The notes: generated by a model from the letters alone, not told the origin. 7,542 bases of DNA from Phycisphaera mikurensis NBRC 102666 (GCA_945870475.1 CAMBSR010000103.1:1-7542), one strand, 5' to 3'; shown: positions 1 to 6,896, numbered from the stretch's first letter. Numbers and translations are program-made.

Positions 1-1448
1 GCGCCCGGCGTGTCCGAGTGCAGCATCAGCATTCCCGCCATCACCGCACCGGTGCGATGGTTCTGCGCATCGAGCCGCCGCATGAACTCGCGGAACAGCT
101 CCTCGCGCCGGCCGGTGTCCTCGGCAAAGCGATCCGGATACCAGTAGCCGGCAAACTGCTCAATGAGCGCGGTGCCCACGGGCTGCGTCTCGCCGATCCG
201 CTCCAGCACGCACGGTGCCGCCTGCGAGAGCAGCGAGAGGCACGCGCCGAATCCCACGGGAAAGCTCCCGTGCCGCGGGTGATCCCAGTACGCGGCGGGC
301 TTCACGGGCGGCGTGCCCGGCGGCGGCGTGACCGGCATGTGGTGCGATGCTCCCGGCCCCCAGAACGCGCCGCAGAGCCACTGCAGGTTGTCGCCATCGC
401 TCAGGACGAGCGCCACGCACGGGCGGCCGTCGGCAAAGTCCACGTCCGCGGCCTGCATCCCCACCACCGGCGGAAACCGCGCCTCGAGCGCGCCCGCCGA
501 AAGGAACGGCTGGTTGCGCACCCAGTTGCTCGCGGTGTTCGAATGCCCGCGCACCGAGACCGCCAGCGTGTTCATCGCCTCGTCGCCCTGGTCCCAGCCG
601 AAGGCAGGTGCCAGGTCATCCAGCCGGTCGATCATCGGCCACGCCTCGGCGCCGGCACCGTATCCCACCCAGCATTGCTGCGAGATGGCCACGTCGCGGT
701 TGCGCTGCACGCCGGGGTCGAGGATCGAGATCGCCCGCCGCGAGAGCTGCGCAGCGTCCTCGGCCCGCATGGGAACGCGCCCGTCCGCCAGCATGCGCAG
801 GCCAAGCGCTTCGGCACGCGGGATAAACGATTCCTCGATCAGCACCGCGCGATGGATCCCCGCCAGCCCGGTCGCAACGTTCACCGATTCATCGGTCGAT
901 GCGGTCTTCGACGTGTACGCCTTGCGCCCGCTTGCATCACGCGCATATGCCACGTAGCCGCGCACCCATCCTGCGCGCATGCCGCGCTCCAGGAGTTCCC
1001 ACGGCGTGAAAGTGCCGCGGTCTTCCAGCCCAAGCCGCGCCACCGTGCGCTCCTTCCACTCCCCGTACCGCTGCACCACGGTGTCGTTCCACACCAGTTC
1101 GTCGGCTTCGCCCCGGTTCACCGCGAGCGCCGCAAGCCCGGCAAGCGATGCGGAAAGCATCTCCTCGCGCATGTCGACGGTGAGGGCTGGCGCGGCGGTG
1201 AGCGAAGCGACAGTCGCAACGGAAGGCACCGCGGCGGACGCAGCGACCGGCGCCGGAACACCCCGCACCCGCACCGTCACGAAACCGCGCGGCGCGCGCT
1301 GCTTGGGCCACCAGGAATCGTGCGCAGGGTGCGCAGGCTCCGAAAAACCCGCCCACGATGCCGCGAGGCAGGCAACGAGCAGGACGAAAAAGGCCACGGC
1401 GCGCACCCGACCATTGTTGCAGAAATCAATGGCATCCGGGGCACGCAT
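1..1448 (-). CDS. GxGYxYP-family exported protein (3' end outside window)
   Basis: This frame is open from an ATG at 1448 to the left edge: 482 complete codons with no stop, so the C-terminus is missing. Residues 17-35 are hydrophobic after Arg14/Arg16, which indicates export. L-V-A-C at 24-27 fits a lipobox, so a lipoprotein is possible. Family features seen: a 'GLAALAVNRGEADELVW'-like N-terminal segment (about 104-120), 'VATGLAGIHRAVL' (191-203), 'LSDGDNLQWL' (349-358), and 'FAGYWYPDRF' (432-441). The last is the family's GxGYxYP motif with its first Gly replaced by Phe432. The family is described as putative glycoside-hydrolase-like, but its substrate is unknown to me. GGAGG abuts the ATG with no spacer, so the GTG at 1406 (codon 15), which gives a shorter signal peptide, is a real alternative start. 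The gene lies 29 bases downstream of the cryptochrome gene on the same strand and is probably cotranscribed with it. The family call is fairly sure; the function is not. Confidence 0.8.
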   Translation of the reverse strand, partial: MRAPDAIDFCNNGRVRAVAFFVLLVACLAASWAGFSEPAHPAHDSWWPKQRAPRGFVTVRVRGVPAPVAASAAVPSVATVASLTAAPALTVDMREEMLSASLAGLAALAVNRGEADELVWNDTVVQRYGEWKERTVARLGLEDRGTFTPWELLERGMRAGWVRGYVAYARDASGRKAYTSKTASTDESVNVATGLAGIHRAVLIEESFIPRAEALGLRMLADGRVPMRAEDAAQLSRRAISILDPGVQRNRDVAISQQCWVGYGAGAEAWPMIDRLDDLAPAFGWDQGDEAMNTLAVSVRGHSNTASNWVRNQPFLSAGALEARFPPVVGMQAADVDFADGRPCVALVLSDGDNLQWLCGAFWGPGASHHMPVTPPPGTPPVKPAAYWDHPRHGSFPVGFGACLSLLSQAAPCVLERIGETQPVGTALIEQFAGYWYPDRFAEDTGRREELFREFMRRLDAQNHRTGAVMAGMLMLHSDTPG

Positions 1449-1477
1449 CCTCCGCTCGAGGTCGATTGCCGGGGCCG

Positions 1478-2869
1478 CTATCCAGCGCCCCACAGCGCGC
1501 GATAGGCGCCGTCCGTGTCGTAACGCTCCGCCTGGGCGCGGACATTGAACGTGCGGTTGCGCGGATCGTTGCCGACGCCTGCCACGTACTGCCAGTTTCC
1601 CCAGTTGGGGCCCACGTCGAAGTCGATGAGCTGGCTCTCGAACCAGGCAGCGCCCCAACGCCAGTCGATGCCCTCGGTGCGGGCAAGCCAGCTCGCCACG
1701 TTCTGCCTTGCGCGGTTGGAGAGCTGACCGGTCACGCGCAGCTCACGCATGCTCGCGTCGATGAACGGCTCGCCCGTCGTCCCCTCGCACCAGCGCCGGA
1801 ACGCCTCGGGATCCTGCCTGCCGCACGGGGTACGGCCAAGCACGCCCGTGGCCTTGAACGCCCGGCCCTGCCATCGGCGGACCCAGAAATGGAAGTAGTC
1901 GCGCCACAGCAGCTCGAAGAAGAGCCAGTAGGTGGAATCGTTGGAGACCCGCTCGCCCTCGTAGCGGCGGATCTCCGCCGCCACCTCCCGTGCCGAGATC
2001 GTGCCGAGCGCCAGCCAGGGCGAGAGTCGCGAGGCGAAGTCCGCGCCCACGAGCCCATCACGCGTCTCCTTGTACTGCGCGATGCAGTCGGTCTCCCAGA
2101 ACCAGCGGCGGATGCGCGCCAGGCCGTGCGAACGCCCGCCATGCGGCACGAACGATGCGCGCGGATCGGCCACGTCCGACGCCTTCATCGCCTCCGCCAT
2201 GCCGGGTGCCGCCATGGCCGCATCGGCCAGCGCGGATGCACGGGCACGGAGTTCCTCCGGCACCCGGGCGAGCGCCGGCACCGCAGCCGGCGGCCGTACC
2301 CGGCACGATTGCTCGACCGCACGCCGGAAGCTCGAGAACACGTCCGGCAGCTCGTCGATCGCGAAGGGCAGGTCTTCCGCGGCGAGCATCGTGGTCTCGT
2401 CGTGCACCACGAGCCGCATGCCGTGCGCTGCGAGCCCGCGCTCGACCGCCGCATCCTCGCGCCGCTCGTCGAACGCCGGGCACGGCGCGGTGTGCACCTC
2501 GCGCACGCCGAGTGCAGCGGCAAGGGCCGGCACGCATTCGCCCGGGTCTCCCTGCACCACGAACAGCGTCGAGCCGGCCGCCTCCCACTCGCTGCAGAGC
2601 TCGTCCACTGCCTGCAGGAGATGCGCGACCCGCCGCGGGCTCGAACGCGCCACTCCCGGGGGTGCACCGAGCGCTGCCGCGCGGGACGACGGATCCACCC
2701 CGCGTCGCCGCGAGAGGGTCACGTCCCCGTACGGGTCCGCCGGCAGCACGCACACGCCCACGATCCGGCCGCCGGCAGCGTGCGCCGCCCCGGTCACCGC
2801 CGCATTGTCCACCAGACGCAGGTCGGTGCGGTGCCACACGATCGCCAATGGCGCTGATGCAACGATCAT
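1478..2869 (-). CDS. cry: DASH-family cryptochrome / photolyase
   Basis: This is a 463-residue flavoprotein of the cryptochrome/photolyase superfamily. The N-terminal alpha/beta antenna domain starts with 'IVWHRTDLRLVDN' (10-22). The C-terminal FAD-binding helical domain carries 'YKETRDGLVGADF' (266-278), 'SPWLALGTIS' (283-292), 'WLFFELLWRDYFHFW' (315-329), 'MRELRVTGQLSNRARQNVAS' (374-393) and 'WGNWQYVAGVGNDPR' (423-437). The 'NRARQNVAS', 'DWRWGAAWFES' and 'GNWQYVAGVGNDPR' blocks are characteristic of the DASH branch rather than class I CPD photolyases. DASH proteins bind FAD and often a folate antenna, and repair cyclobutane dimers, mainly in single-stranded DNA. That activity is known for the family and not shown here. 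The length is slightly short for DASH, but both domains are complete. The ATG at 2869 sits just ahead of the expected N-terminal strand, although no good Shine-Dalgarno sequence is visible. It is probably the first gene of a unit with the GxGYxYP gene downstream. Confidence 0.93.
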   Translation of the reverse strand: MIVASAPLAIVWHRTDLRLVDNAAVTGAAHAAGGRIVGVCVLPADPYGDVTLSRRRGVDPSSRAAALGAPPGVARSSPRRVAHLLQAVDELCSEWEAAGSTLFVVQGDPGECVPALAAALGVREVHTAPCPAFDERREDAAVERGLAAHGMRLVVHDETTMLAAEDLPFAIDELPDVFSSFRRAVEQSCRVRPPAAVPALARVPEELRARASALADAAMAAPGMAEAMKASDVADPRASFVPHGGRSHGLARIRRWFWETDCIAQYKETRDGLVGADFASRLSPWLALGTISAREVAAEIRRYEGERVSNDSTYWLFFELLWRDYFHFWVRRWQGRAFKATGVLGRTPCGRQDPEAFRRWCEGTTGEPFIDASMRELRVTGQLSNRARQNVASWLARTEGIDWRWGAAWFESQLIDFDVGPNWGNWQYVAGVGNDPRNRTFNVRAQAERYDTDGAYRALWGAG

Positions 2870-2931
2870 GGAGCGAGACGATAGGCCCAGTCACGCGAAC
2901 CCGCGAAACCTGCCCGAATTGCCCCGGGTCA

Positions 2932-3094
2932 TCACACCAACGCCGTGTTCCGAAGCAGCACGTCATCCGGCGGGCAATGCACGATCTCGAAACCGGGCAT
3001 CAGCTCCAGCAGCCGCTTGAGCGTGGGCTCGCCCGCAGAGCTCCTCGTCGATACCCGGCGCTGGCACGATCTGAATCGCTTCTTCGCTGTCCGC
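2932..3094 (-). pseudogene. Possible frameshifted gene remnant, family unknown
   Basis: Reading the minus strand, one frame gives 'SEEAIQIVPAPGIDEEL' (about 3086 to 3038). A second frame, entered near 3040, gives 'GEPTLKRLLELMPGFEIVHC' followed by 'PPDDVLLRNTALV' and a TGA at 2934-2932. The second stretch has strong G/C at third codon positions (roughly 31 of 36), as real genes here do, and looks protein-like. The first frame is closed upstream by a TGA at 3097-3095 with no start codon, so no intact gene is present. This could be the decayed C-terminus of a lost gene, a sequencing frameshift, or chance in GC-rich DNA. I do not recognise the family. Confidence 0.25.
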
Positions 3095-3150
3095 TCATTG
3101 GCGGTTCATGACTCCCCGGACGCGGCGCGGCACACTACCGCTTGATTCGA

Positions 3151-3190
3151 CGCAGCGTGCGCCGGATCGCGCTGCGCCTCCGCGAGGCGC
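3151..3190 (+). promoter_or_regulatory. Two overlapping hairpins in phosphatase leader
   Basis: CGCAGCG (3151-3157) pairs perfectly with CGCTGCG (3170-3176). GCGCCTC (3174-3180) pairs perfectly with GAGGCGC (3184-3190) across a 3-base loop. The two share bases 3174-3176, so they cannot fully form together. They end 16 bases before the ribosome binding site. No U-tract follows, so this is not a standard terminator. A regulatory role is inference, and short inverted repeats are common in GC-rich DNA. Confidence 0.25.
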
Positions 3191-3206
3191 TCCCGATTGC
3201 AGACCC

Positions 3207-3212
3207 AGGAGG
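3207..3212 (+). promoter_or_regulatory. Ribosome binding site deciding the phosphatase start
   Basis: AGGAGG lies 5 bases before the ATG at 3218. This selects that ATG over the in-frame TTG at 3197, which would put seven extra residues in front of an otherwise typical signal peptide. Confidence 0.85.
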
Positions 3213-3217
3213 CAACC

Positions 3218-5068
3218 ATGCTCCGACCGCTCGCCTGTTCCACACTGCTTTTCCTTGCGCCCTGCGCCTTGGCCACGGAAGGTGCGCAACTTCCGCCCCG
3301 TTTGGGCGTGGGCGACGTCATCGGCAGCACGGCCGTCGTACTCGTGGCCCCCGAGGGCAGTACCGGGACAGTGACGGTCGAGCTGTCGACCGATCCCACG
3401 TTCGCGACCGTCATCTCCTCGACGACCCTCGAGGTGACCGACACGCTCGTTCCCGCCAAGATGTTCCTCTCCGGCCTCGCGTCCGGCACGCGCCACTACG
3501 TGCGGGCGACGTGCGCCGGCGCGCAGCGCGTGTCCACCTTCGAGACCCGCGGCTCGTCCCTCGCGATCCGTGCGGCCACCGCCACCACTCCGGGTGTCCG
3601 GTTCGGCGTGTCCGGCGACTGGCGCGGCGACGTCGGCATCTTCAACTCGATCCTGAACGCGGACGAGCGCGGCCTCGAGTTCTTCGTAAAGCTCGGCGAC
3701 ACCATCTACGCGGACGTCGCCAGCCCGGCCGTCCCCGGCGGCCCGGCGCAGACGCTCAACGAGTTCCGCGCCAAGCACGTCGAGAACTACGCCCCGGGTG
3801 CCGGGATCGACCCGTGGGGCGATCTCGCCGCCGCGATGCCCACCTTCTCGATGATCGACGACCATGAGGTGACCAACGACTTCGACGGCGGCGCCTGGTC
3901 CGGGGCGACCGGCTGGTTCAACCAGGGCGACCTTTATCGCAACGGTCTCCAGGCGTTCGTCGAGCACAACGCGATCGCGCCGACGACCTGGACTGTCCCC
4001 GGCGACGCCCGCGTCGACGGCCGTCCCGACCTGTACCGCTCGTTCCGCTGGGGTGCGGACGCAGCGGTGTTCATGCTCGACACGCGCTCATTCCGTGATG
4101 CGAGCCTGACGCCGGTCTCCAATCCGTTCGACCCGGCGCAGGTGCTTGCGTTCATCCAGGCTTCCTTCGACCCCTCGCGCACGATGCTCGGCTACCCACA
4201 GCTGGCGACCGTGCTGCAGGACCTTGTCGCCGCGCAGGCGGCGGGCGTGACCTGGAAGTTCATCATGACGCCCGAGCCGATCCAGAACTTCGGCCCCCTG
4301 GCCGGGGAAGACCGGTGGGAGGGATACGCGGCGGAGCGCGCGTACCTCCTGTCGCAGATCGTCCAGCTCGGCATCAAGAACGTCGCGTTCATCACCGCGG
4401 ACTTCCACGGCACGATCGTGAACGACGTGACCGTCCCGAACCCGGCGAATCCGGCGCAGCAGCTCTTCACGGGCATGTTCGAGATCATCACCGGATCCGT
4501 CGCCTACTCTGCGCCGGCCGGTCCCACCTTTGCGGAGCTCGGCCTGGCCACCGGCGCGATCAACCAGGCACAGTACGGTTACTACCTGACGCTGCCGCCG
4601 GCGGCGCAGGACGCATTCGTGCAGAACCTGCTCGACGGCGTCATCGCGCAGTACGGATACTCGCCCACCGGCATCCAGGACCCCTCGATGTCGGCCAATT
4701 TCACCAGTGGCGGTCCGGTCACCGTGCACAGCTACGGTTGGACCGAGTTCGAGGTCGATGCAGCAACGAAGGCCCTCACCATGACCACCTGGGGCGTCGA
4801 CTGGTACTCGCCCGCAGAGGCGGCCGCCGACCCGGCCGGGATCATCGCCCGCCCGATCACCGTGCGCCAGCGGCTGACGGTGCAGGCGAAGCTTGCCCCG
4901 TGCGCACCCGACCTGAGCGAGGACCGCCGCGTCGACGGGAACGATCTGGGCATCATGCTCGCCGCGTGGGGCAACGGCCCCTCGGCCGCGGACCTGAACC
5001 AGGACGGTGCCGTCGACGGAAGCGACCTCGGCCAGCTCATCAACTCTTGGGGCGCCTGCGCTCCGTAA
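3218..5068 (+). CDS. Secreted PhoD-like metallophosphatase with dockerin-like C-terminus
   Basis: This 616-residue protein has a signal peptide at 1-19 with likely cleavage after Ala-Leu-Ala. There is no twin arginine, so Sec export is likelier than the Tat route usual for Bacillus PhoD. Residues about 25-115 form a beta-rich Ig/fibronectin-like domain as in PhoD N-termini. The catalytic domain shows candidate metal ligands in 'SGDWRGD' (D134), 'KLGDTIYAD' (D161, Y164), 'MIDDHEVTNDF' (D214, D215, H216), 'FMLDTRSFRD' (285-294) and 'ITADFHG' (D395, H397). This supports an alkaline phosphatase D-type phosphomonoesterase or phosphodiesterase; the substrate is unknown. Residues 562-614 hold two EF-hand/dockerin-like loops. 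The second (D592, N594, D596, G597, D603) is canonical; the first (D565 to D576) has Ser at position 3 and Arg at position 6. Cys562 and Cys614 bracket them. Such tails are frequent on exported Phycisphaerae proteins and may anchor or bind calcium. The gene appears monocistronic and ends before a strong hairpin. Confidence 0.92.
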   Translation: MLRPLACSTLLFLAPCALATEGAQLPPRLGVGDVIGSTAVVLVAPEGSTGTVTVELSTDPTFATVISSTTLEVTDTLVPAKMFLSGLASGTRHYVRATCAGAQRVSTFETRGSSLAIRAATATTPGVRFGVSGDWRGDVGIFNSILNADERGLEFFVKLGDTIYADVASPAVPGGPAQTLNEFRAKHVENYAPGAGIDPWGDLAAAMPTFSMIDDHEVTNDFDGGAWSGATGWFNQGDLYRNGLQAFVEHNAIAPTTWTVPGDARVDGRPDLYRSFRWGADAAVFMLDTRSFRDASLTPVSNPFDPAQVLAFIQASFDPSRTMLGYPQLATVLQDLVAAQAAGVTWKFIMTPEPIQNFGPLAGEDRWEGYAAERAYLLSQIVQLGIKNVAFITADFHGTIVNDVTVPNPANPAQQLFTGMFEIITGSVAYSAPAGPTFAELGLATGAINQAQYGYYLTLPPAAQDAFVQNLLDGVIAQYGYSPTGIQDPSMSANFTSGGPVTVHSYGWTEFEVDAATKALTMTTWGVDWYSPAEAAADPAGIIARPITVRQRLTVQAKLAPCAPDLSEDRRVDGNDLGIMLAAWGNGPSAADLNQDGAVDGSDLGQLINSWGACAP

Positions 5069-5093
5069 GGCCAATTCGATCGCACGTTTGTTC

Positions 5094-5132
5094 CGCTTCG
5101 CCCGCCGGATGAGGTTCCCGGCGGGCGAAGCG
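5094..5132. terminator. Bidirectional hairpin terminator between convergent genes
   Basis: CGCTTCGCCCGCCGG (5094-5108) and CCGGCGGGCGAAGCG (5118-5132) form a perfect 15-bp stem with a 9-base loop (5109-5117). The hairpin starts 25 bases after the phosphatase stop and ends 32 bases from the stop of the opposing gene, so it can serve both. The flanking sequence is only weakly T-rich on either side (TTCTGTTCC on plus), as is common for terminators in GC-rich genomes. Confidence 0.85.
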
Positions 5133-5164
5133 TTCTGTTCCGGCGCCGTACGTGCGCCAGAACG

Positions 5165-5926
5165 TCACTGACGCCGACGCCCGTTCACCGCCAGGGCCGC
5201 GAGTGCAAGCACCGCAGCGGCGCCCGGCGCCGGAACCGGCACCACCGTGCCAGCCCATGAACCGTTGAACACCGCCGTGCTGTGCGCCGAAAGCGAGAAC
5301 GTCATCAGGTAACCGATGGTGACGATGTTCGGTCCGTCCGGGATCGGCCCCGCGTAGTCGTTGACGCCGGTCCCGAAGAAGGACGCGGTGGTCGTGCTCG
5401 CGGCTGACGGGTTGTTGAGCACCACGCCCGTGCCGTTGATCTGCCCCTGGAACATCGAGGGGAGCAGGCCCACGAGCGACGCCACGCCGCCGTTGTTCGA
5501 TGCCAGCACGCCCGAAAGGGTCGTCCGCCACGCATAGCCCGTGCCCGGGGCCACCTGTACCGGCGCCGCGTACGTCACCAGGATCTGGAAGGTCCGAGCG
5601 ACATCGCCCGTGTTCCCGACCGCGAAGTTGGTGGTGATCGATGGGCTGCCGGGCTGCGCCACGGTGTCGGAGCCGGTCAGGTTCCAGTTCACGAACCAAC
5701 TGCTGCCGGGGCTCGAGGTAATGGAGCCGTCGTAAAGGTACGACCCATCGGCGTTGCGAAAGGCCGACGTCGACGTCGAGCTCTGCGGGGCATCACCGGA
5801 GACGGCGACGGCCACCGAAAGCTGCGGCGAAACCATCCCGGCCGACGCAGTCGACCCGAGCGCAGCAGCGGCAGCAATGACAGCGGCAACACCAGCGGTG
5901 GCGGCAAGGGGACGCTCGAACTTCAC
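5165..5926 (-). CDS. Secreted PEP-CTERM-like protein, function unknown
   Basis: The protein has 253 residues from a GTG at 5926, chosen because GAGGAG (5937-5932) sits 5 bases upstream, the same spacing as in the phosphatase gene. An in-frame GTG at 5932 overlaps that site and would add two residues. Residues 1-29 form a signal peptide with an Ala-rich core and likely cleavage after Ala-Ser-Ala. The mature part is low in charge and rich in Ser, Thr, Gly, Val and Asn with alternating beta-like patterns, consistent with an extracellular beta-sandwich. I recognise no catalytic motif. The tail 'VPVPAPGAAAVLALAALAV' followed by NGRRRQ (229-253) has the layout of a PEP-CTERM sorting signal: a Pro-rich motif, a membrane helix, then a basic cluster. 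Here the usual VPEP is VPAP. Proteins with this tail are normally processed by an exosortase/archaeosortase-type enzyme encoded elsewhere. The gene is convergent with the phosphatase gene. Confidence 0.82.
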   Translation of the reverse strand: MKFERPLAATAGVAAVIAAAAALGSTASAGMVSPQLSVAVAVSGDAPQSSTSTSAFRNADGSYLYDGSITSSPGSSWFVNWNLTGSDTVAQPGSPSITTNFAVGNTGDVARTFQILVTYAAPVQVAPGTGYAWRTTLSGVLASNNGGVASLVGLLPSMFQGQINGTGVVLNNPSAASTTTASFFGTGVNDYAGPIPDGPNIVTIGYLMTFSLSAHSTAVFNGSWAGTVVPVPAPGAAAVLALAALAVNGRRRQ

Positions 5927-5931
5927 GGGCA

Positions 5932-5937
5932 CTCCTC
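5932..5937 (-). promoter_or_regulatory. Ribosome binding site deciding the PEP-CTERM gene start
   Basis: On the minus strand GAGGAG is followed by TGCCC and then the GTG at 5926. The upstream in-frame GTG at 5932 begins on the last base of this site and could not be served by it. Confidence 0.7.
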
Positions 5938-6015
5938 GGAACGGGAACCGTCAGCACGGATCGGCCACACGCAGCGGATCCACGCCCGGCCGAGGTCTGT
6001 CGGCCGGCAGCCCTT

Positions 6016-6027
6016 GTCCCATGGGAC
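6016..6027. repeat. 12-base perfect palindrome
   Basis: GTCCCATGGGAC is a perfect inverted repeat about 80 bases upstream of the ribosome binding site of the PEP-CTERM-like gene. It could be an operator for a dimeric regulator, but no regulator gene is adjacent and no second copy was seen. Confidence 0.3.
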
Positions 6028-6068
6028 GCACCTCCGAGGCGCCGGGAAGCACCTCTGCGGAAAACATG

Positions 6069-6083
6069 CCCGCGATTCGCGGG
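6069..6083. repeat. Short hairpin CCCGCG-ATT-CGCGGG
   Basis: This is a perfect 6-bp GC stem with a 3-base loop in the same spacer. It lacks a T-tract on either side, so a terminator role is not supported. It may be chance or a weak regulatory structure. Confidence 0.25.
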
Positions 6084-6278
6084 GCGTCCAGCGCCGAGGC
6101 GACGATTCACGGGACGGGAGAAGGAAAGTCGCGTGTGGACGCCCGAGAACGCACGAACCTCGGCCACCGCACGACGGTGTCGGCGTGGCCCTGCCTCCAT
6201 ACGCCCGAACCTCGACGCCTTCCGGGAACTCCGGGCCGCCTACCCTTGGCATCCCGCCCAGCCGTCCCGACCACCGCC

Positions 6279-6476
<198 letters not shown>

Positions 6477-6497
6477 GACGGAGAGGAATCATTCACC

Positions 6498-6878
6498 ATG
6501 AGACACCTGCAAGCCATCAGCGCCGTGATCCTGTCCGTTCCCCTGGTCGGTTCCGCGGCCAACCACGTCTTCAAGTGGGCCAAGCCGCCGATGAGCGACG
6601 GCTCGCGCGGCGCGCAGATGTGGGAACTGATCCGTGACGGTGGCCTGATGGATTGGCTGGCCGTGGGGCATCTGCTCCTCGGCATCATGCTCCTCGTGCC
6701 ACGCACCCGGTTCGCGGCGGGCGTGATGCAGCTGCCGATCACCATCGGAATCGTCGCGTTCAACGTGACCATGTTCCCGCGCGGCATCCCCCTGGCGATC
6801 GGAATGCTCGTCGTCAACCTCGGCGTGGTGCTGCAGCCGCGGGACCTTCGCCGGCTGCTGGCGCCTTCCGCAGAGTGA
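6498..6878 (+). CDS. Small DoxX-like four-helix membrane protein
   Basis: This 126-residue protein has four predicted hydrophobic segments at about 7-24, 52-68, 72-90 and 96-112. The layout is DoxX-like: an Asn/Phe-containing end of helix 1 ('ANHVFKW', 21-27), a Pro-containing loop ('KPP'), 'GHLLLGIMLLVPRTR' (57-71), then 'LPITIGIVAFNVT' (79-91), matching the 'aPi.vni..f' style of DoxX helices. Family members are inner-membrane proteins, often annotated as putative quinol-oxidase-associated or stress-related, but no activity can be claimed here. AGAGGA at 6482-6487 lies 10 bases before the ATG, a little far but usable. The gene follows the DUF2256 gene by 21 bases. Its stop is 18 bases from the stop of the opposing DoxX-like gene. 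The DoxX assignment is by pattern and less certain than for that next gene. Confidence 0.65.
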   Translation: MRHLQAISAVILSVPLVGSAANHVFKWAKPPMSDGSRGAQMWELIRDGGLMDWLAVGHLLLGIMLLVPRTRFAAGVMQLPITIGIVAFNVTMFPRGIPLAIGMLVVNLGVVLQPRDLRRLLAPSAE

Positions 6879-6896
6879 CCGCCGCGGCGCGCGCAG

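Larger units (their letters stand above)
2870..3217. other. Divergent intergenic spacer (cryptochrome / phosphatase)
   Basis: These 348 bases separate the starts of the minus-strand cryptochrome gene and the plus-strand phosphatase gene, so promoters for both should lie here. I could not find a convincing -35/-10 pair on either strand. The cryptochrome-proximal half contains a possible broken coding remnant (2932-3094). The phosphatase-proximal part contains two overlapping hairpins (3151-3190) and a strong ribosome binding site. No complete gene is supported. Confidence 0.6.
5927..6278. other. Intergenic spacer with two small inverted repeats
   Basis: These 352 bases lie between the divergent starts of the PEP-CTERM-like gene and the DUF2256 gene. 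Reading frames here give arginine- and proline-rich products without recognisable domains, so I call no gene. It holds the 12-base palindrome GTCCCATGGGAC (6016-6027) and a hairpin CCCGCG-ATT-CGCGGG (6069-6083). It should contain promoters for both flanking genes, but I found no clear -35/-10 pair. Confidence 0.55.

Noticed and set aside
18..1505. A 495-codon plus-strand open frame with an Arg/His-rich product
   Set aside because: It lies antisense to the GxGYxYP gene, whose product has family motifs and a signal peptide. The plus product is Arg/His/Pro-rich with no domain, a typical shadow in GC-rich DNA.
1358..3111. Long plus-strand open frames over the cryptochrome gene
   Set aside because: They are antisense to a protein with clear DASH motifs along its whole length, and their products are Arg/Pro/Ala-rich without recognisable domains.
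3095..3967. A 290-codon minus-strand frame across the phosphatase start
   Set aside because: It overlaps the signal peptide and N-terminal domain of a well-supported gene, and its composition is that of a shadow.
4088..5074. A 328-codon minus-strand frame opposite the phosphatase
   Set aside because: Its composition is Arg/Gly/Asp/His-rich without domains, and the opposite strand encodes phosphatase motifs and EF-hand loops.
5941..5951. Small inverted repeat ACGG-GAA-CCGT next to the PEP-CTERM gene ribosome binding site
   Set aside because: Four-base arms are expected by chance too often to support a feature.
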